A DNA stretch of 32,805 nucleotides from Chromatiales bacterium (lineage in GTDB: Bacteria > Pseudomonadota > Gammaproteobacteria > SZUA-152), in the NCBI GenBank assembly GCA_026982555.1, contig JALSGT010000011.1:1-32805 (forward strand). The letters run 5' to 3'. Under the pieces are notes generated by a model. It was given only the letters and a program-made list of their open reading frames with translations. It was not told where the DNA came from and did no database searches. Positions 7,229-16,190 of this stretch are shown here, piece after piece. The stretch's first letter is position 1; every line of letters starts with the position of its first letter. The position numbers and the translations under genes were made by a program.

Positions 7229-7821
7229 TCCTCCGGCATGAGTTCCCGCAACTTCTTCATGGCATAACGAAGTCGGCTTTTGGCAGTTTCGAGCGTTACA
7301 CCTGTGATTTCGGCAATATGCCCGAGATTATGTTCGCCTTCATGTTTCAGAATAAACGTTTCATGTTGCTCGTTGGGTAACCGGCTGACGTGGGTTTATA
7401 ATTGCTCAATGCGGTCGGCAGTGTGAGCGTGCAGGCTCGGGTCATCATGACCGGCGTTGGCGATGTCTTCATGGTTTGTTTCCGGGTCGCTGACAGGTCT
7501 TGCGGATATTCGTCTTGCGTGGTCAATCATTCGATTACGGGCAATCTGGAACAGATAGGTACTAAAACGTGCCGAAGGCTGGTATTGCTCCCGGGCGCGA
7601 ATCAGATTGCTCCAGACTTCCTGAAAAAGTTCTTCTGTGATCGTATGCTGGTGTCTGGTTTGTTTCAGGATATAGCGAAACAGAGACGCTTTGTGTCGCT
7701 CATATAACAGGTCAAAAGCAGAAACATCGCCATCGCGGGAAAACTTCAACATTAAATGTTCATCATTATTGTCGTGTATCACGTATTTTCCAATGCTCCA
7801 ACGACAGGGGAAATGGTACAC
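7219..7821 (-). pseudogene. ECF RNA polymerase sigma factor, interrupted by an in-frame TAA
   Basis: The frame from a GTG at 7821 encodes a complete ECF sigma factor in two parts. Residues 1-141 hold region 2 (DVSAFDLLYERHKASLFRYI, then TEELFQEVW and an RFSTYLFQIARNRMIDHARR core). A TAA stop at 7396-7398 follows, after DRIEQL. The same frame then continues for 58 codons with a good region 4 (THVSRLPNEQHETFIL, then a helix-turn-helix with IAEITGV and ETAKSRLRYAMKKLRE) to TGA at 7219-7221. An alternative start is GTG at 7782, just before NNDEHLMLKF. It lies 34 bases after the VWA lipoprotein gene and overlaps the anti-sigma gene by 10 bases. As read, the product would lack the -35-binding domain. 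A recent nonsense mutation or a base error is likelier than a functional short protein. Confidence 0.8.
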
Positions 7822-7855
7822 GGCCAGAATAACTGTAACCGTGTAGCATTATTGT

Positions 7856-9745
7856 TCAATGGTTTATTGACAACATATCTACAGGTTGATTGTATTGCTG
7901 TGCGGGCCTGCTTGCCAGTGAATCGGCAAGATTGACCAGACGAATGAATTCCCCTCGATAGCCGAAAGGGTCTTCACCTTTACTGTTACGTGCAAGCGAT
8001 AATACATTTTGATACTGGAAAGCGCCGGTATATTGGCCGCCGCGCAATAATTGACCAAATGCGGCGACACTTGCGGCAAAACGAAAATCGATGCTGGTTG
8101 TATCCAGATTATATTTGATAGTACGGGTGTAAATGGGGTGTTCTATCAGGGTGCTGGTATTACTTTCCGGAAGTTTATAACGCAACCGCAGGAAAGCCAG
8201 CTCCGATGATGCGGCCTTGTCTGAAGTGCTTAAAGCGGGTTGTTTGGTTGTTTGATAGCGTAGTGGATCAATCAGTTGTGACTGACTGCTGGCCAGACTC
8301 AGCTCATACAATGCTGTTACCCGGTATCCTGCGCCGAGTTCACCGGCATCAACGTTGTCGTTATTAAAGTCTTCCCGTTTGAGGACACGATTCTCGTAAC
8401 CAATCAGGCGGTATTCACTCACAACGTCCGGATTAAACTCGATTTGAATTTTGGTATCTTTGGCAATGGTTTGCAGGGTTGATGACATTTCATCAACCAG
8501 CACCTTTTGTGCTTCATTCAGCGTATCGATGTATGCATACTGGCCATTTGCCTTGTTTGACAGCTGTTCCATTAGCGGGTCATTTACATTGCCCGTACCG
8601 AATGCGAGGGTAGATAAGGTAATGCCTGTTTTACGTTTTTCTTCAACAAGATCAATCAATGCCTCGAAGGACACCGTGCCAACATTAAAATCACCATCCG
8701 AAGCCAATATAATCCGGTTAATACCCTCCGGTATAAAAGCCTGTTCGGCAAGCTGGTAGGCCAGCCGAATACCCGCACCACCATTGGTGCTGCCACCTGC
8801 GGTGAGCCGCTCAAGAGCAGAAAAGATATGTGAACGCTGATTGCCGGGCGTTGGATTTAATACCACCCCCGAGGCACCCGCATAAACCACGATGGATATT
8901 CTGTCCTGTTGCCGTAACTGTTTGGTGAGCAATCGCAATGATTGTTTCAGTAGTTCGAGCTTGTTTGCGGAGCGCATGGAACCGCTGACATCAACCAGAT
9001 AAACAATATTTGATGCGGGCAGGTGGCGTGCATTCACGTTATACGCTTTCAAGCCAATGCGTAATAAATGACGCTCCTGTGACCACGGGCTTGGGCCGAT
9101 TTCCGTCGTGACCGAAAAAGGGTGATCCGAATGAGTGGGGACAGGATAGGCATAATCAAAATAGTTCAAAAACTCTTCGACGCGCACGGCATCCTGTGGC
9201 GGCAACCGGCCCGCCATCATCATGCGTCTTGTATTGGTATACGAACCACTGTCCACATCAATGCTGAAAGTGGATACCGGGTTTTCGGCAGCACGAACCA
9301 CCGGGTTTGTATGAATTTTGGCATAGCTTTCATGATCAACCGGTTCAGTTGGCCAATATAATTGAGGCGATAGTGCTGGCATGGGGCGGGAATAAGCGGC
9401 AATGTCTGCCGTTTGCGCTTGTAAGAGCAAGGGGACTGATTGCGCTGTTGTGGCGTTATGGGACTTGACAAGAGTATCTGCCAGCTTATCTTCGCGTGTT
9501 TTATGTCTTTCCGGGGCAGCAGCCGTTTCCTGTTCTTTCGTGGTATCGTTTTTTTTACTTTCAGCGAATCGGGCAACGCTCAAAGCATCATTTTTTTTCG
9601 ATGGTGTCTCTGTTTTGCTTTTTGGGTTGGTCAAGATGATTTTCCGGTGACTATCTGCTGTGTTGGTTGTGGGTATGCCGCAGGCAGCCAGACTCAATAA
9701 GACAATACTGCTGATAAAGTATCGTGTAACAAACAGGGTATTCAC
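7856..9745 (-). CDS. VWA-domain lipoprotein, YfbK family
   Basis: The 629-residue protein starts at a GTG with an AAAGGAG ribosome binding site. Its signal peptide ends in the lipobox LAAC, so C22 is probably lipidated. Residues ~25-155 form a low-complexity Lys/Thr/Ala linker. Next comes the conserved block that precedes the VWA domain in this family (about 158-201: STFSIDVDSGSYTNTRR and then the EEFLNYFDYAYP segment). The VWA domain has an intact metal-ion-dependent adhesion motif DVSGS (252-256). The C-terminal ~190 residues match DUF3520 of E. coli YfbK. Such proteins bind partners or ligands through a divalent ion at the envelope. The following sigma and anti-sigma genes, 34 bases downstream, suggest one transcript and joint regulation. 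No promoter could be fixed with confidence. Confidence 0.87.
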   Translation of the reverse strand: MNTLFVTRYFISSIVLLSLAACGIPTTNTADSHRKIILTNPKSKTETPSKKNDALSVARFAESKKNDTTKEQETAAAPERHKTREDKLADTLVKSHNATTAQSVPLLLQAQTADIAAYSRPMPALSPQLYWPTEPVDHESYAKIHTNPVVRAAENPVSTFSIDVDSGSYTNTRRMMMAGRLPPQDAVRVEEFLNYFDYAYPVPTHSDHPFSVTTEIGPSPWSQERHLLRIGLKAYNVNARHLPASNIVYLVDVSGSMRSANKLELLKQSLRLLTKQLRQQDRISIVVYAGASGVVLNPTPGNQRSHIFSALERLTAGGSTNGGAGIRLAYQLAEQAFIPEGINRIILASDGDFNVGTVSFEALIDLVEEKRKTGITLSTLAFGTGNVNDPLMEQLSNKANGQYAYIDTLNEAQKVLVDEMSSTLQTIAKDTKIQIEFNPDVVSEYRLIGYENRVLKREDFNNDNVDAGELGAGYRVTALYELSLASSQSQLIDPLRYQTTKQPALSTSDKAASSELAFLRLRYKLPESNTSTLIEHPIYTRTIKYNLDTTSIDFRFAASVAAFGQLLRGGQYTGAFQYQNVLSLARNSKGEDPFGYRGEFIRLVNLADSLASRPAQQYNQPVDMLSINH

Positions 9746-10112
9746 GGTTGTTCTCCTTTGGTTTAATGGCGTTCATTAGTTATAAACGCAGCCGAATGGA
9801 AAACAGGGTTAACCTGTTTATTGGAAAGCGTTCTTTATCAAACGGGTGTTCAAATTTTATACGTTAAAAAAGTGCTTGACTTGTCGCCAAGCCATAGGCT
9901 TTACACTGGCGGGCAATGTGTTTTGGAAAAAACAATTTCAAGTTTCAGGCTATGAGGTCGATTTCAAGTTAATTTTTACTATCCTAGGATAAGACTCCGG
10001 CTTTTCATCATTGAAGGCGGTTGCTTGTCGTTTTGGCATATAACTTGGTCTTTTCTTAGCTGCTGAATATACACACTTAACTTCTATACCATTTTTACCA
10101 ATAGGGACAATT
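9746..10112. other. Intergenic region between divergent VWA and cytochrome genes
   Basis: These 367 bases must hold promoters for both neighbours. A TTGACT at 9876-9881 could be a -35 box for the cytochrome gene, but no good -10 box follows at 16-18 bases. A perfect 12-base palindrome TATCCTAGGATA lies at 9980-9991, 120 bases before the cytochrome start. No gene is supported. Confidence 0.35.
9980..9991. promoter_or_regulatory. Perfect 12-bp palindrome, possible operator
   Basis: TATCCTAGGATA is its own reverse complement. It lies in the space between divergent genes, about 120 bases upstream of the cytochrome start. A regulator-binding role is a guess from symmetry and position only. Confidence 0.25.
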
Positions 10113-10769
10113 ATGAAAACAATTATTGGCACTCTGGTTCTAGCAACTGTCTTCGCAATATTAATGACACTGCTCGTGATTTATACGGGGGCATTTAATG
10201 TCGCCACAACATGGAAAGACCCTGCCCCTATAAGCTGGGTGTTGGAGACGACCAGGGAAAACTCCATAGAAACCCGTGCTGCTTCGATTGTGGCACCCCC
10301 CACCAAAGGCGATAAACAGATTGACTCAGGGTTTCGCAGCTATCGTGAAATGTGTGCGATGTGTCATACCCCTCCTGGCGGTACAGATTCACCGATAACC
10401 AAAGGTATGAACCCACCTCCACCTGATCTTGCCAAAAGCGCAGAACACATGTCTGCTGCCGAATTGTTTTGGGCAACAAAAAATGGCATCAGGATGACCG
10501 GAATGCCTGCATGGGGAGTAACGCATAAAGATGGTGAACTGTGGGATATTATTGCCTTTGTGAAGAAACTGCCTGAAATGAGTAAAGCGGACTACCTGGC
10601 GCTGGATGCCCGCCTGGAGAAGGGACATGATCACGCCGGTGGTGGCCATGGTCACGGTGATGATAGTCATGGTGGTAATAGCCATGGTGGTAGTAGCCAT
10701 GGTGATTCCGAACCACAAAAAAATGATGGTCACGCGCACAAACACGATGACGACGGGCATGCGCACTAG
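10113..10769 (+). CDS. Membrane-anchored mono-heme cytochrome c with His-rich tail
   Basis: This is an electron carrier on the periplasmic side. An N-terminal hydrophobic helix (about residues 4-25) lacks a clear cleavage site and probably anchors the protein. One class I-type heme site CAMCH is at 81-85, and the likely distal ligand is Met in the TGMPAWG segment (129-135). The cytochrome domain ends near 157. The C-terminal ~47 residues (172-218) contain 12 histidines among Gly, Asp and Ser, encoded partly by imperfect repeats of a CATGGTGGTAGTAGC-like unit, and would bind divalent metals such as Cu, Ni or Zn. No oxidase or dehydrogenase gene is adjacent, so the partner is unknown. The ribosome binding site is a weak AGGGA. 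A near-consensus promoter for the next operon begins right after this gene. Confidence 0.85.
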   Translation: MKTIIGTLVLATVFAILMTLLVIYTGAFNVATTWKDPAPISWVLETTRENSIETRAASIVAPPTKGDKQIDSGFRSYREMCAMCHTPPGGTDSPITKGMNPPPPDLAKSAEHMSAAELFWATKNGIRMTGMPAWGVTHKDGELWDIIAFVKKLPEMSKADYLALDARLEKGHDHAGGGHGHGDDSHGGNSHGGSSHGDSEPQKNDGHAHKHDDDGHAH

Positions 10770-10776
10770 GTCTGCT

Positions 10777-10805
10777 TTGACATAAAGCCGGAATCCACAT
10801 AGAAT
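10777..10805 (+). promoter_or_regulatory. Near-consensus sigma-70 promoter of the yceD-rpmF-plsX-fab cluster
   Basis: A perfect -35 box TTGACA (10777-10782), exactly 17 bases, then a -10 box TAGAAT (10800-10805). Transcription would start near 10812, giving a leader of about 85 bases to yceD. This is the strongest promoter match seen in the window. Confidence 0.75.
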
Positions 10806-10897
10806 CCCGCGTTTATGTCGGTCGCGTCCGCTGTTGATGAGGGTCGGGTGCGCCAGAATATCGGCCTTCGGGGCTGGCTGAATGGGTGTTTTGGTTA

Positions 10898-11452
10898 ATG
10901 TCTACGAGGGAAACGATTGAGCCGCTGGCGTTAGCTGCGCGCGGGCGTACCCTGGAGGGGTGCCTGCCAATATCCTCATTGCCACGATTGTTGCCATTGC
11001 TGGCGACAGATGAAGCAGGTCTGTCACAGCAGGGCGATGTAGATTATCGACTGGAGTTTGGTGTTGACGAAGGAGGCACCCCCAGAGTGACAGGGTCTGT
11101 CAAGGCCACTTTGCCGCTGACATGTCAGCGCTGCATGGAAACCATGGGATTTTCCGTGTCCACCCGCACCCGGTTGGGTATCGTATCTTCACGGGCGGCG
11201 GCGCAGCAATTACCGGAATGTTATGACCCACTGCTGGTGCTCGATGATGAAATCACCGTAGCGTCGATTATCGAAGATGAACTGATTTTGGCATTGCCCC
11301 AGGTGGCGATGCATGACAATGAAAAATGTCCGCAGGGCACAGCCTTTCTCAATAACGGGGAGGGGCAAGAGGGAGTGACAACAGTGCGACGTGAAAACCC
11401 GTTTGCGGTGCTGTCTCAGTTGAAAACCTCTCAGTCGGGAAAAAACGACTGA
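10898..11452 (+). CDS. yceD: YceD/DUF177 family protein (23S rRNA accumulation protein)
   Basis: YceD is encoded before rpmF in most proteobacteria and is needed for normal 23S rRNA accumulation; its exact activity is unsettled. The 184-residue protein shows the family centre: VKATLPLTCQRCMETM with a CxxC pair, followed by an acidic DDEITVASIIEDELILALP segment and a C-terminal NPFAVLSQLK motif. The ATG at 10898 is chosen over a GTG at 10886 because the family normally begins just before the first conserved strand; no ribosome binding site decides it. It lies 28 bases before rpmF, so co-transcription is near certain, driven by the promoter at 10777-10805. Confidence 0.88.
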   Translation: MSTRETIEPLALAARGRTLEGCLPISSLPRLLPLLATDEAGLSQQGDVDYRLEFGVDEGGTPRVTGSVKATLPLTCQRCMETMGFSVSTRTRLGIVSSRAAAQQLPECYDPLLVLDDEITVASIIEDELILALPQVAMHDNEKCPQGTAFLNNGEGQEGVTTVRRENPFAVLSQLKTSQSGKND

Positions 11453-11480
11453 GAAAACATGTTAAATATGAGGAATCACA

Positions 11481-11663
11481 ATGGCTGTTCAAAAAAGTAA
11501 AGTAACTCCATCACGCCGTGGCATGCGTCGTTCACACGATGCGTTGAAGGGTGCCACGTTGTCGATTGAGCCCACCACGGGCGAAACTCATCGCCGTCAT
11601 CATGTCAGCGCTGATGGTTATTACCGTGGCCGCAAAGTGATTGCGTCCGCCAGCGACGAATAA
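11481..11663 (+). CDS. rpmF: 50S ribosomal protein L32
   Basis: A 60-residue basic protein of typical length, beginning [20 protein letters not shown] and ending in the [15 protein letters not shown] pattern of L32. It belongs to the large ribosomal subunit. It has no zinc-binding cysteines, as in the C-minus form common in proteobacteria. A GAGGA ribosome binding site lies about 8 bases upstream. Its position between yceD and plsX is the conserved order linking ribosome and membrane-lipid synthesis. Confidence 0.97.
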   Translation: MAVQKSKVTPSRRGMRRSHDALKGATLSIEPTTGETHRRHHVSADGYYRGRKVIASASDE

Positions 11664-11790
11664 TAATTGCCTTTCCTTTTTTATTACGTTGCCTGAACGT
11701 CTAGTGTCTTGATCAATATGCAAGGCGCTGGGCGTTTGTCGTGCAGCCTCTTTTAACTCTGTTTTTACCAGGGTTCGATCCAAATTACCG

Positions 11791-12834
11791 ATGACTCAAA
11801 TAATCGCCATCTCCCTTGATGCCATGGGAGGCGACCACGGCCCCTCTGTGGTTGTGCCCGCAGCATTGCAGGTGCTTTCTGAAACACCCCGGCTGCACAT
11901 TGTGCTGGTGGGTGATGAAAAAATGCTGACGACAGAGCTGGCCTCACACAATAAAAAACCGACCAAGCGTTTGAGTATCCAGCATGCTTCTCAGCAGGTG
12001 GCCATGGATGAAAAACCGTCCGTCGCTTTGCGTACCAAAAAAGATTCGTCCATGCGTGTGGCCATTAATCTGGTGAAGGAGGGGCGTACACAGGCCTGTG
12101 TCAGCGCGGGTAATACCGGTGCGCTAATGGCGACTGCACGCTTTGTGTTGAAAATGTTACCAGGTATTGATCGCCCGGCCATTATTTCCACGTTGCCCAA
12201 TATCAAGGGGGTAACGCACATGCTGGATCTGGGCGCCAATGTGGATACCAGTGCGGATAACTTGTTTGAGTTTGCGGTAATGGGTTCGGTGCTCACCAGC
12301 GCGGTGGAAAATATTGAAGCGCCCACCATTGGCCTGCTCAATATTGGTGAAGAAGAAGTCAAAGGTAACGAGCGCGTCAAGGAAGCCGCGCGTATTTTGG
12401 CGGGCAGTAATCTCAATTACGTGGGATTCGTGGAAGGTGACGATATTTTCAAAGGCGCAGTGGATGTGGTGGTATGCGACGGTTTTGTCGGTAATATTTC
12501 ACTGAAAACCACGGAAGGCGTCGCAAAAATGATCAGCCACTTTTTGCGCGAAGAATTCAAACGCAACCTGTTGACTCGCGTGGCAGCGCTGGTGGCTATG
12601 CCGGTGCTCAATGCCCTTAAACGACGCATTGATCCACGACGTTACAATGGTGCCAGTTTTGTGGGCTTGCAGGGTATTGTGATCAAAAGCCATGGTGGTG
12701 CTGATGAACTGGCCTATGCCAGCGCTATCCGTGAGGCCATTGTAGAAGTGAAAAAGAACGTACCTGAACGTATCAGCAAACACGTTGAAACAGCGATGAC
12801 CCAAAGAGTCGCAACACAGGGGCAGGCAGTATGA
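11791..12834 (+). CDS. plsX: Phosphate acyltransferase PlsX
   Basis: PlsX converts acyl-ACP and phosphate to acyl-phosphate, the donor for PlsY in phosphatidic acid synthesis; it is a peripheral membrane enzyme. The 347 residues match the family. Visible motifs are the N-terminal [12 protein letters not shown], the central [13 protein letters not shown], the LDLGANVD segment, the EEEVKGNE segment and the C-terminal [19 protein letters not shown]. The gene follows rpmF after 127 bases without a clear terminator, and overlaps fabH by four bases (ATGA), indicating translational coupling. Confidence 0.97.
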   Translation: MTQIIAISLDAMGGDHGPSVVVPAALQVLSETPRLHIVLVGDEKMLTTELASHNKKPTKRLSIQHASQQVAMDEKPSVALRTKKDSSMRVAINLVKEGRTQACVSAGNTGALMATARFVLKMLPGIDRPAIISTLPNIKGVTHMLDLGANVDTSADNLFEFAVMGSVLTSAVENIEAPTIGLLNIGEEEVKGNERVKEAARILAGSNLNYVGFVEGDDIFKGAVDVVVCDGFVGNISLKTTEGVAKMISHFLREEFKRNLLTRVAALVAMPVLNALKRRIDPRRYNGASFVGLQGIVIKSHGGADELAYASAIREAIVEVKKNVPERISKHVETAMTQRVATQGQAV

Positions 12835-13823
12835 CAACTTCTCAATCTCAATCCCGTATTTATTCACGCATCGAAGGTACCGGTGGTTATCTGCCAGAGA
12901 AAGTGCTCAGTAACCATGATCTGGAAAAAATGGTTGAGACATCGGATCAATGGATCACTGATCGCACCGGTATAAAAAAACGCCACATTGCCGCGGACGG
13001 TGAAACCACTTGTGACCTGGCTGAGCATGCGGCGCGGCAGGCCATAGATGCGGCAGGCATTCTACCCACAGACATTGATCTGATTATTGTCGCCACTACC
13101 ACACCGGATCGTGTGTTTCCCAGTACCGCCTGCCTGTTGCAACAGCGCCTGGGTATTCGTGGTTGTGCGGCTTTTGATGTGCAGGCGGTGTGTACCGGGT
13201 TTGTTTATGCATTGGGTGTCGCCGACAAATTTATTGCCAGTGGCAGTCATCGGCGTGCGCTGGTGGTCGGGGCCGAAACCATGTCGCGCATTATTGACTG
13301 GACGGATCGCGCCACCTGCGTATTGTTTGGCGATGGGGCGGGTGCTGTGGTGGTGGGTGCCAGCGATAAAGCTGGCATTCTGTCCACACATTTGCATGCA
13401 GATGGTCAGTACAAGGATTTGTTATCCACCACAGGTGGTGTGTCAGAGGGTTATGGTGATCAGGAGGATGGCGTGGTGTATATCACCATGCAGGGTAACG
13501 AAGTCTTTAAAATCGCGGTGAATACGCTTGGCCGCATTGTTGATGAAACCCTGGCGGCGAATAACATGAAAAAGGCGGACATTAACTGGCTGGTGCCGCA
13601 TCAGGCGAATATTCGCATCATCAACGCCACCGCCAAAAAACTGAAAATGAATATGAATCATGTCGTCGTGACAGTGCAGGAACATGGCAACACATCCTCA
13701 GCATCAGTACCGCTGGCATTGAACGAAGCAGTGCGGGATGGCCGCATCCAGCGTGGTGAAACCGTATTGCTGGAAGCCTTTGGCGGCGGTTTTACCTGGG
13801 GGTCGGCCTTGTTGCGCTACTGA
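12831..13823 (+). CDS. fabH: 3-oxoacyl-ACP synthase III (KAS III)
   Basis: FabH starts fatty-acid synthesis by condensing acetyl-CoA with malonyl-ACP. The Cys-His-Asn triad is intact: C121 in AVCTGF, H257 in PHQAN and N287 in HGNTSS. The C-terminal [13 protein letters not shown] is typical. At 330 residues the length is normal. The start overlaps the plsX stop by four bases. An 83-base gap separates it from fabD. Confidence 0.97.
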   Translation: MTTSQSQSRIYSRIEGTGGYLPEKVLSNHDLEKMVETSDQWITDRTGIKKRHIAADGETTCDLAEHAARQAIDAAGILPTDIDLIIVATTTPDRVFPSTACLLQQRLGIRGCAAFDVQAVCTGFVYALGVADKFIASGSHRRALVVGAETMSRIIDWTDRATCVLFGDGAGAVVVGASDKAGILSTHLHADGQYKDLLSTTGGVSEGYGDQEDGVVYITMQGNEVFKIAVNTLGRIVDETLAANNMKKADINWLVPHQANIRIINATAKKLKMNMNHVVVTVQEHGNTSSASVPLALNEAVRDGRIQRGETVLLEAFGGGFTWGSALLRY

Positions 13824-13906
13824 TTTACGGGTCATGGACCTATATTTCGAATGGGTAAAAAACCAGCTCACTCGACAAAAACACAACATATTTCAGGAAA
13901 CAAAGA

Positions 13907-14857
13907 ATGACGTACGCGGTAGTTTTCCCCGGTCAGGGTTCTCAGTCCATTGGCATGTTGATGGCGCTGGCTGAAGTCCACGCACACATCAAAGAGACCT
14001 TTCAGGAAGCCAGTGATGCTTTAGGTTACGATCTTTGGCATCTGGTGCAAAATGGCCCGGAAGAGGAACTCAATAAAACACACATTACCCAGCCGGCAAT
14101 GTTAGCAGGTGGCGTGGCAGTGTGGCGTGTATGGCAGTCACAGCAAGGCACACAGCCTGTGGCAATGGCGGGACACAGTCTTGGTGAGTACAGCGCTTTA
14201 GTGGCTGCCGACAGTTTGTCGTTAAGTGATGCCGTGACTGTGGTGGCTGATCGCGGTCGCTTTATGCAGGAGGCCGTGCCCGCAGGCGAGGGCGCCATGG
14301 CGGCGATTTTAGGGCTGGATGATGACAAGGTCAGTGAGGTTTGTGCCGAAGCCACAAAAAGTGTGACGGGTGAAGTGGTTACCGCTGTGAATTATAATTC
14401 GCCAGGGCAGGTGGTGATCGCGGGTAACACGGCTGCGGTTAATCGTGCCGTGGAACTGGCCAGGGAAACTGGTGCAAAACGCGCATTGTCACTGCCAGTC
14501 AGTGTACCATCGCATTGCAGTCTGATGATGCCTGCTGCCGAGCGTCTGGCTGAGCGTCTGGCGGGCATAGCGATTCAGAGACCGGTAATCCCTGTTTTTA
14601 ATAACGTGGATGTGCAGGCCGAGAACACTGCCGATGCGATTCGTGACGCACTTAAGCGCCAGCTGTTCAGTCCGGTGCGTTGGGTGGATATTGTCCAGGC
14701 CTTCGCTGCACAGGGCATACAACAGGTAGTGGAATGTGGCCCGGGCAAGGTGCTGGCAGGACTGAATAAACGCATTAATCGTGAGATGACCGGCTTGACG
14801 ACATCGGATCTCGCCGGTCTGGACAAGGCCGTGCAGGCTGTTGGAGAGGGGAAATAA
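13907..14857 (+). CDS. fabD: Malonyl-CoA:ACP transacylase
   Basis: FabD moves malonyl groups from CoA to ACP. The protein begins with the diagnostic VFPGQGSQ. The nucleophile is S91 in GHSLGEYSAL and the catalytic His is H203 in VPSHCSLM. Length (316) is usual for FabD. The TAA stop shares its last base with the fabG ATG (TAATG), so the two are translationally coupled. An AGGAAA ribosome binding site lies upstream. Confidence 0.97.
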   Translation: MTYAVVFPGQGSQSIGMLMALAEVHAHIKETFQEASDALGYDLWHLVQNGPEEELNKTHITQPAMLAGGVAVWRVWQSQQGTQPVAMAGHSLGEYSALVAADSLSLSDAVTVVADRGRFMQEAVPAGEGAMAAILGLDDDKVSEVCAEATKSVTGEVVTAVNYNSPGQVVIAGNTAAVNRAVELARETGAKRALSLPVSVPSHCSLMMPAAERLAERLAGIAIQRPVIPVFNNVDVQAENTADAIRDALKRQLFSPVRWVDIVQAFAAQGIQQVVECGPGKVLAGLNKRINREMTGLTTSDLAGLDKAVQAVGEGK

Positions 14858-15615
14858 TGGTGACAAACACAAACATTCTCAGTGGCGAAATTGCCCTGGT
14901 TACTGGTGCCAGCAGAGGCATTGGCCAAAGCATTGCGTTGGCGCTGGGTCAGCAGGGGGCGACGGTTGTGGGTACTGCAACTTCGGATAAAGGTGCAGAA
15001 TCGATCAGCGCCTACCTGACTGAAAACGGTATCAGCGGACAGGGCATGGCGCTCAATGTCACCGATGCCGATTCCATTAAACAACTACTGGCGGGCATGG
15101 CCGAGACTTTCGGTGCCCCGGGTATTCTGGTTAACAATGCCGGTATTACCCGGGATAATCTGCTGATGCGCATGAAAGAAGAAGAATGGGATGACATTAT
15201 CAGTACCAATTTGACCTCGGTATATCGCATGTCCAAGGCCTGCCTGCGGGCGATGACCAAAGCGCGCAAGGGTCGTATTATCAGCATCAGCTCAGTGGTG
15301 GGTGCTGCGGGCAATGCCGGTCAGGCCAACTATGCGGCGGCCAAAGCGGGTTTGATTGGTTTCAGTAAATCGTTAGCACGGGAAGTGGGCGTGCGAGGCA
15401 TTACGGTGAATACCGTTGCGCCCGGATTTATCGACACTGACATGACTCGTGCTTTACCGGATGCTCAGAGAGAGGCACTGCTGGGTGAAATTCCCTTGAA
15501 TCGCCTGGGCCAGCCAGAGGAAATTGCGGCGGCTGTTGCCTTTCTGGCGTCACCCGGTGCGGCCTATATCACTGGCGAGACATTGCATGTGAACGGTGGA
15601 ATGTACATGGCATAA
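14857..15615 (+). CDS. fabG: 3-oxoacyl-ACP reductase
   Basis: An NADPH-dependent short-chain dehydrogenase that reduces beta-ketoacyl-ACP. It has the Rossmann motif TGASRGIG (16-23), the NNAG motif (93-96), and the active site S146, Y159 and K163 in the SSVVGAAGNAGQANYAAAK-like stretch that is nearly the E. coli one. The C-terminus ITGETLHVNGGMYMA is typical. At 252 residues it is a few longer than E. coli FabG at the N-terminus. It is coupled to fabD. Confidence 0.97.
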   Translation: MVTNTNILSGEIALVTGASRGIGQSIALALGQQGATVVGTATSDKGAESISAYLTENGISGQGMALNVTDADSIKQLLAGMAETFGAPGILVNNAGITRDNLLMRMKEEEWDDIISTNLTSVYRMSKACLRAMTKARKGRIISISSVVGAAGNAGQANYAAAKAGLIGFSKSLAREVGVRGITVNTVAPGFIDTDMTRALPDAQREALLGEIPLNRLGQPEEIAAAVAFLASPGAAYITGETLHVNGGMYMA

Positions 15616-15692
15616 GTCATTTTTTATTCTTTTGAAAATTAATTGTTATGAAAAACAATGATATATGGTATTTTTGTAAAGGTTTTTATCGC

Positions 15693-15721
15693 TTGTAACC
15701 GAGCGGGCTTTTTACTAGAAT
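15693..15721 (+). promoter_or_regulatory. Sigma-70-like promoter of acpP
   Basis: A -35 box TTGTAA (15693-15698) and a -10 box TAGAAT (15716-15721) with a 17-base spacer, within the 209-base gap between fabG and acpP. The leader would be about 97 bases and ends in a GGAGG ribosome binding site. A separate strong acpP promoter fits the high need for acyl carrier protein. Confidence 0.6.
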
Positions 15722-15824
15722 ACCGCCACGCGGCTCGGGGCTGTTTTATAAAACTTATCAGGCTTTATAAAAACAAAGAGAAAGTCAGGGCTGCTTCGAA
15801 ATTACTTTGGAGGGTTAATCCGAA

Positions 15825-16061
15825 ATGAGCACCATTGAGGAACGAGTCAAGAAAATCGTTGTTGAGCAACTTGGCGTGAAGGAAGAAGAGGTTAGCAGCG
15901 AATCATCTTTTGTTGACGATTTGGGTGCCGATTCCCTGGATACAGTGGAACTGGTAATGGCATTGGAAGAGGAATTTGAAACTGAAATTCCGGATGAAGA
16001 TGCGGAAAAAATTACCACAGTACAACAAGCAACGGATTACGTTACCGCGCACTCCGGCTGA
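15825..16061 (+). CDS. acpP: Acyl carrier protein
   Basis: A 78-residue very acidic protein with the phosphopantetheine site [15 protein letters not shown]37 carries the prosthetic group. It carries growing acyl chains for the whole cluster. A GGAGG ribosome binding site stands about 10 bases before the ATG. Its own promoter (15693-15721) and terminator (16135-16172) suggest a strong monocistronic message besides any read-through from fabG. Confidence 0.98.
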   Translation: MSTIEERVKKIVVEQLGVKEEEVSSESSFVDDLGADSLDTVELVMALEEEFETEIPDEDAEKITTVQQATDYVTAHSG

Positions 16062-16134
16062 TTTTTGTTGAACGCGGGAAGCCTTTAGTTTCCTCTGCTG
16101 TCAACGAAGAACCGTCAAGCTGGATTACGTTGTC

Positions 16135-16172
16135 AAGGCCGCAGAACCACCCGGTGGATTGCGGCCTTTTTC
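16135..16172 (+). terminator. Rho-independent terminator after acpP
   Basis: Arms AAGGCCGCA (16135-16143) and TGCGGCCTT (16160-16168) are perfect complements; the 16-base interior contains CCACCCGGTGG, which can itself pair. A T-run (16167-16171) follows. It lies 74 bases after the acpP stop. Confidence 0.85.
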
Positions 16173-16190
16173 GTTGGCAAAAATAAGGGT

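Noticed and set aside
7396-7398. Stop-codon readthrough or recoding in the sigma factor
   Set aside because: The stop is TAA, not UGA, and no known readthrough context or structure was recognised; mutation or base error is simpler.
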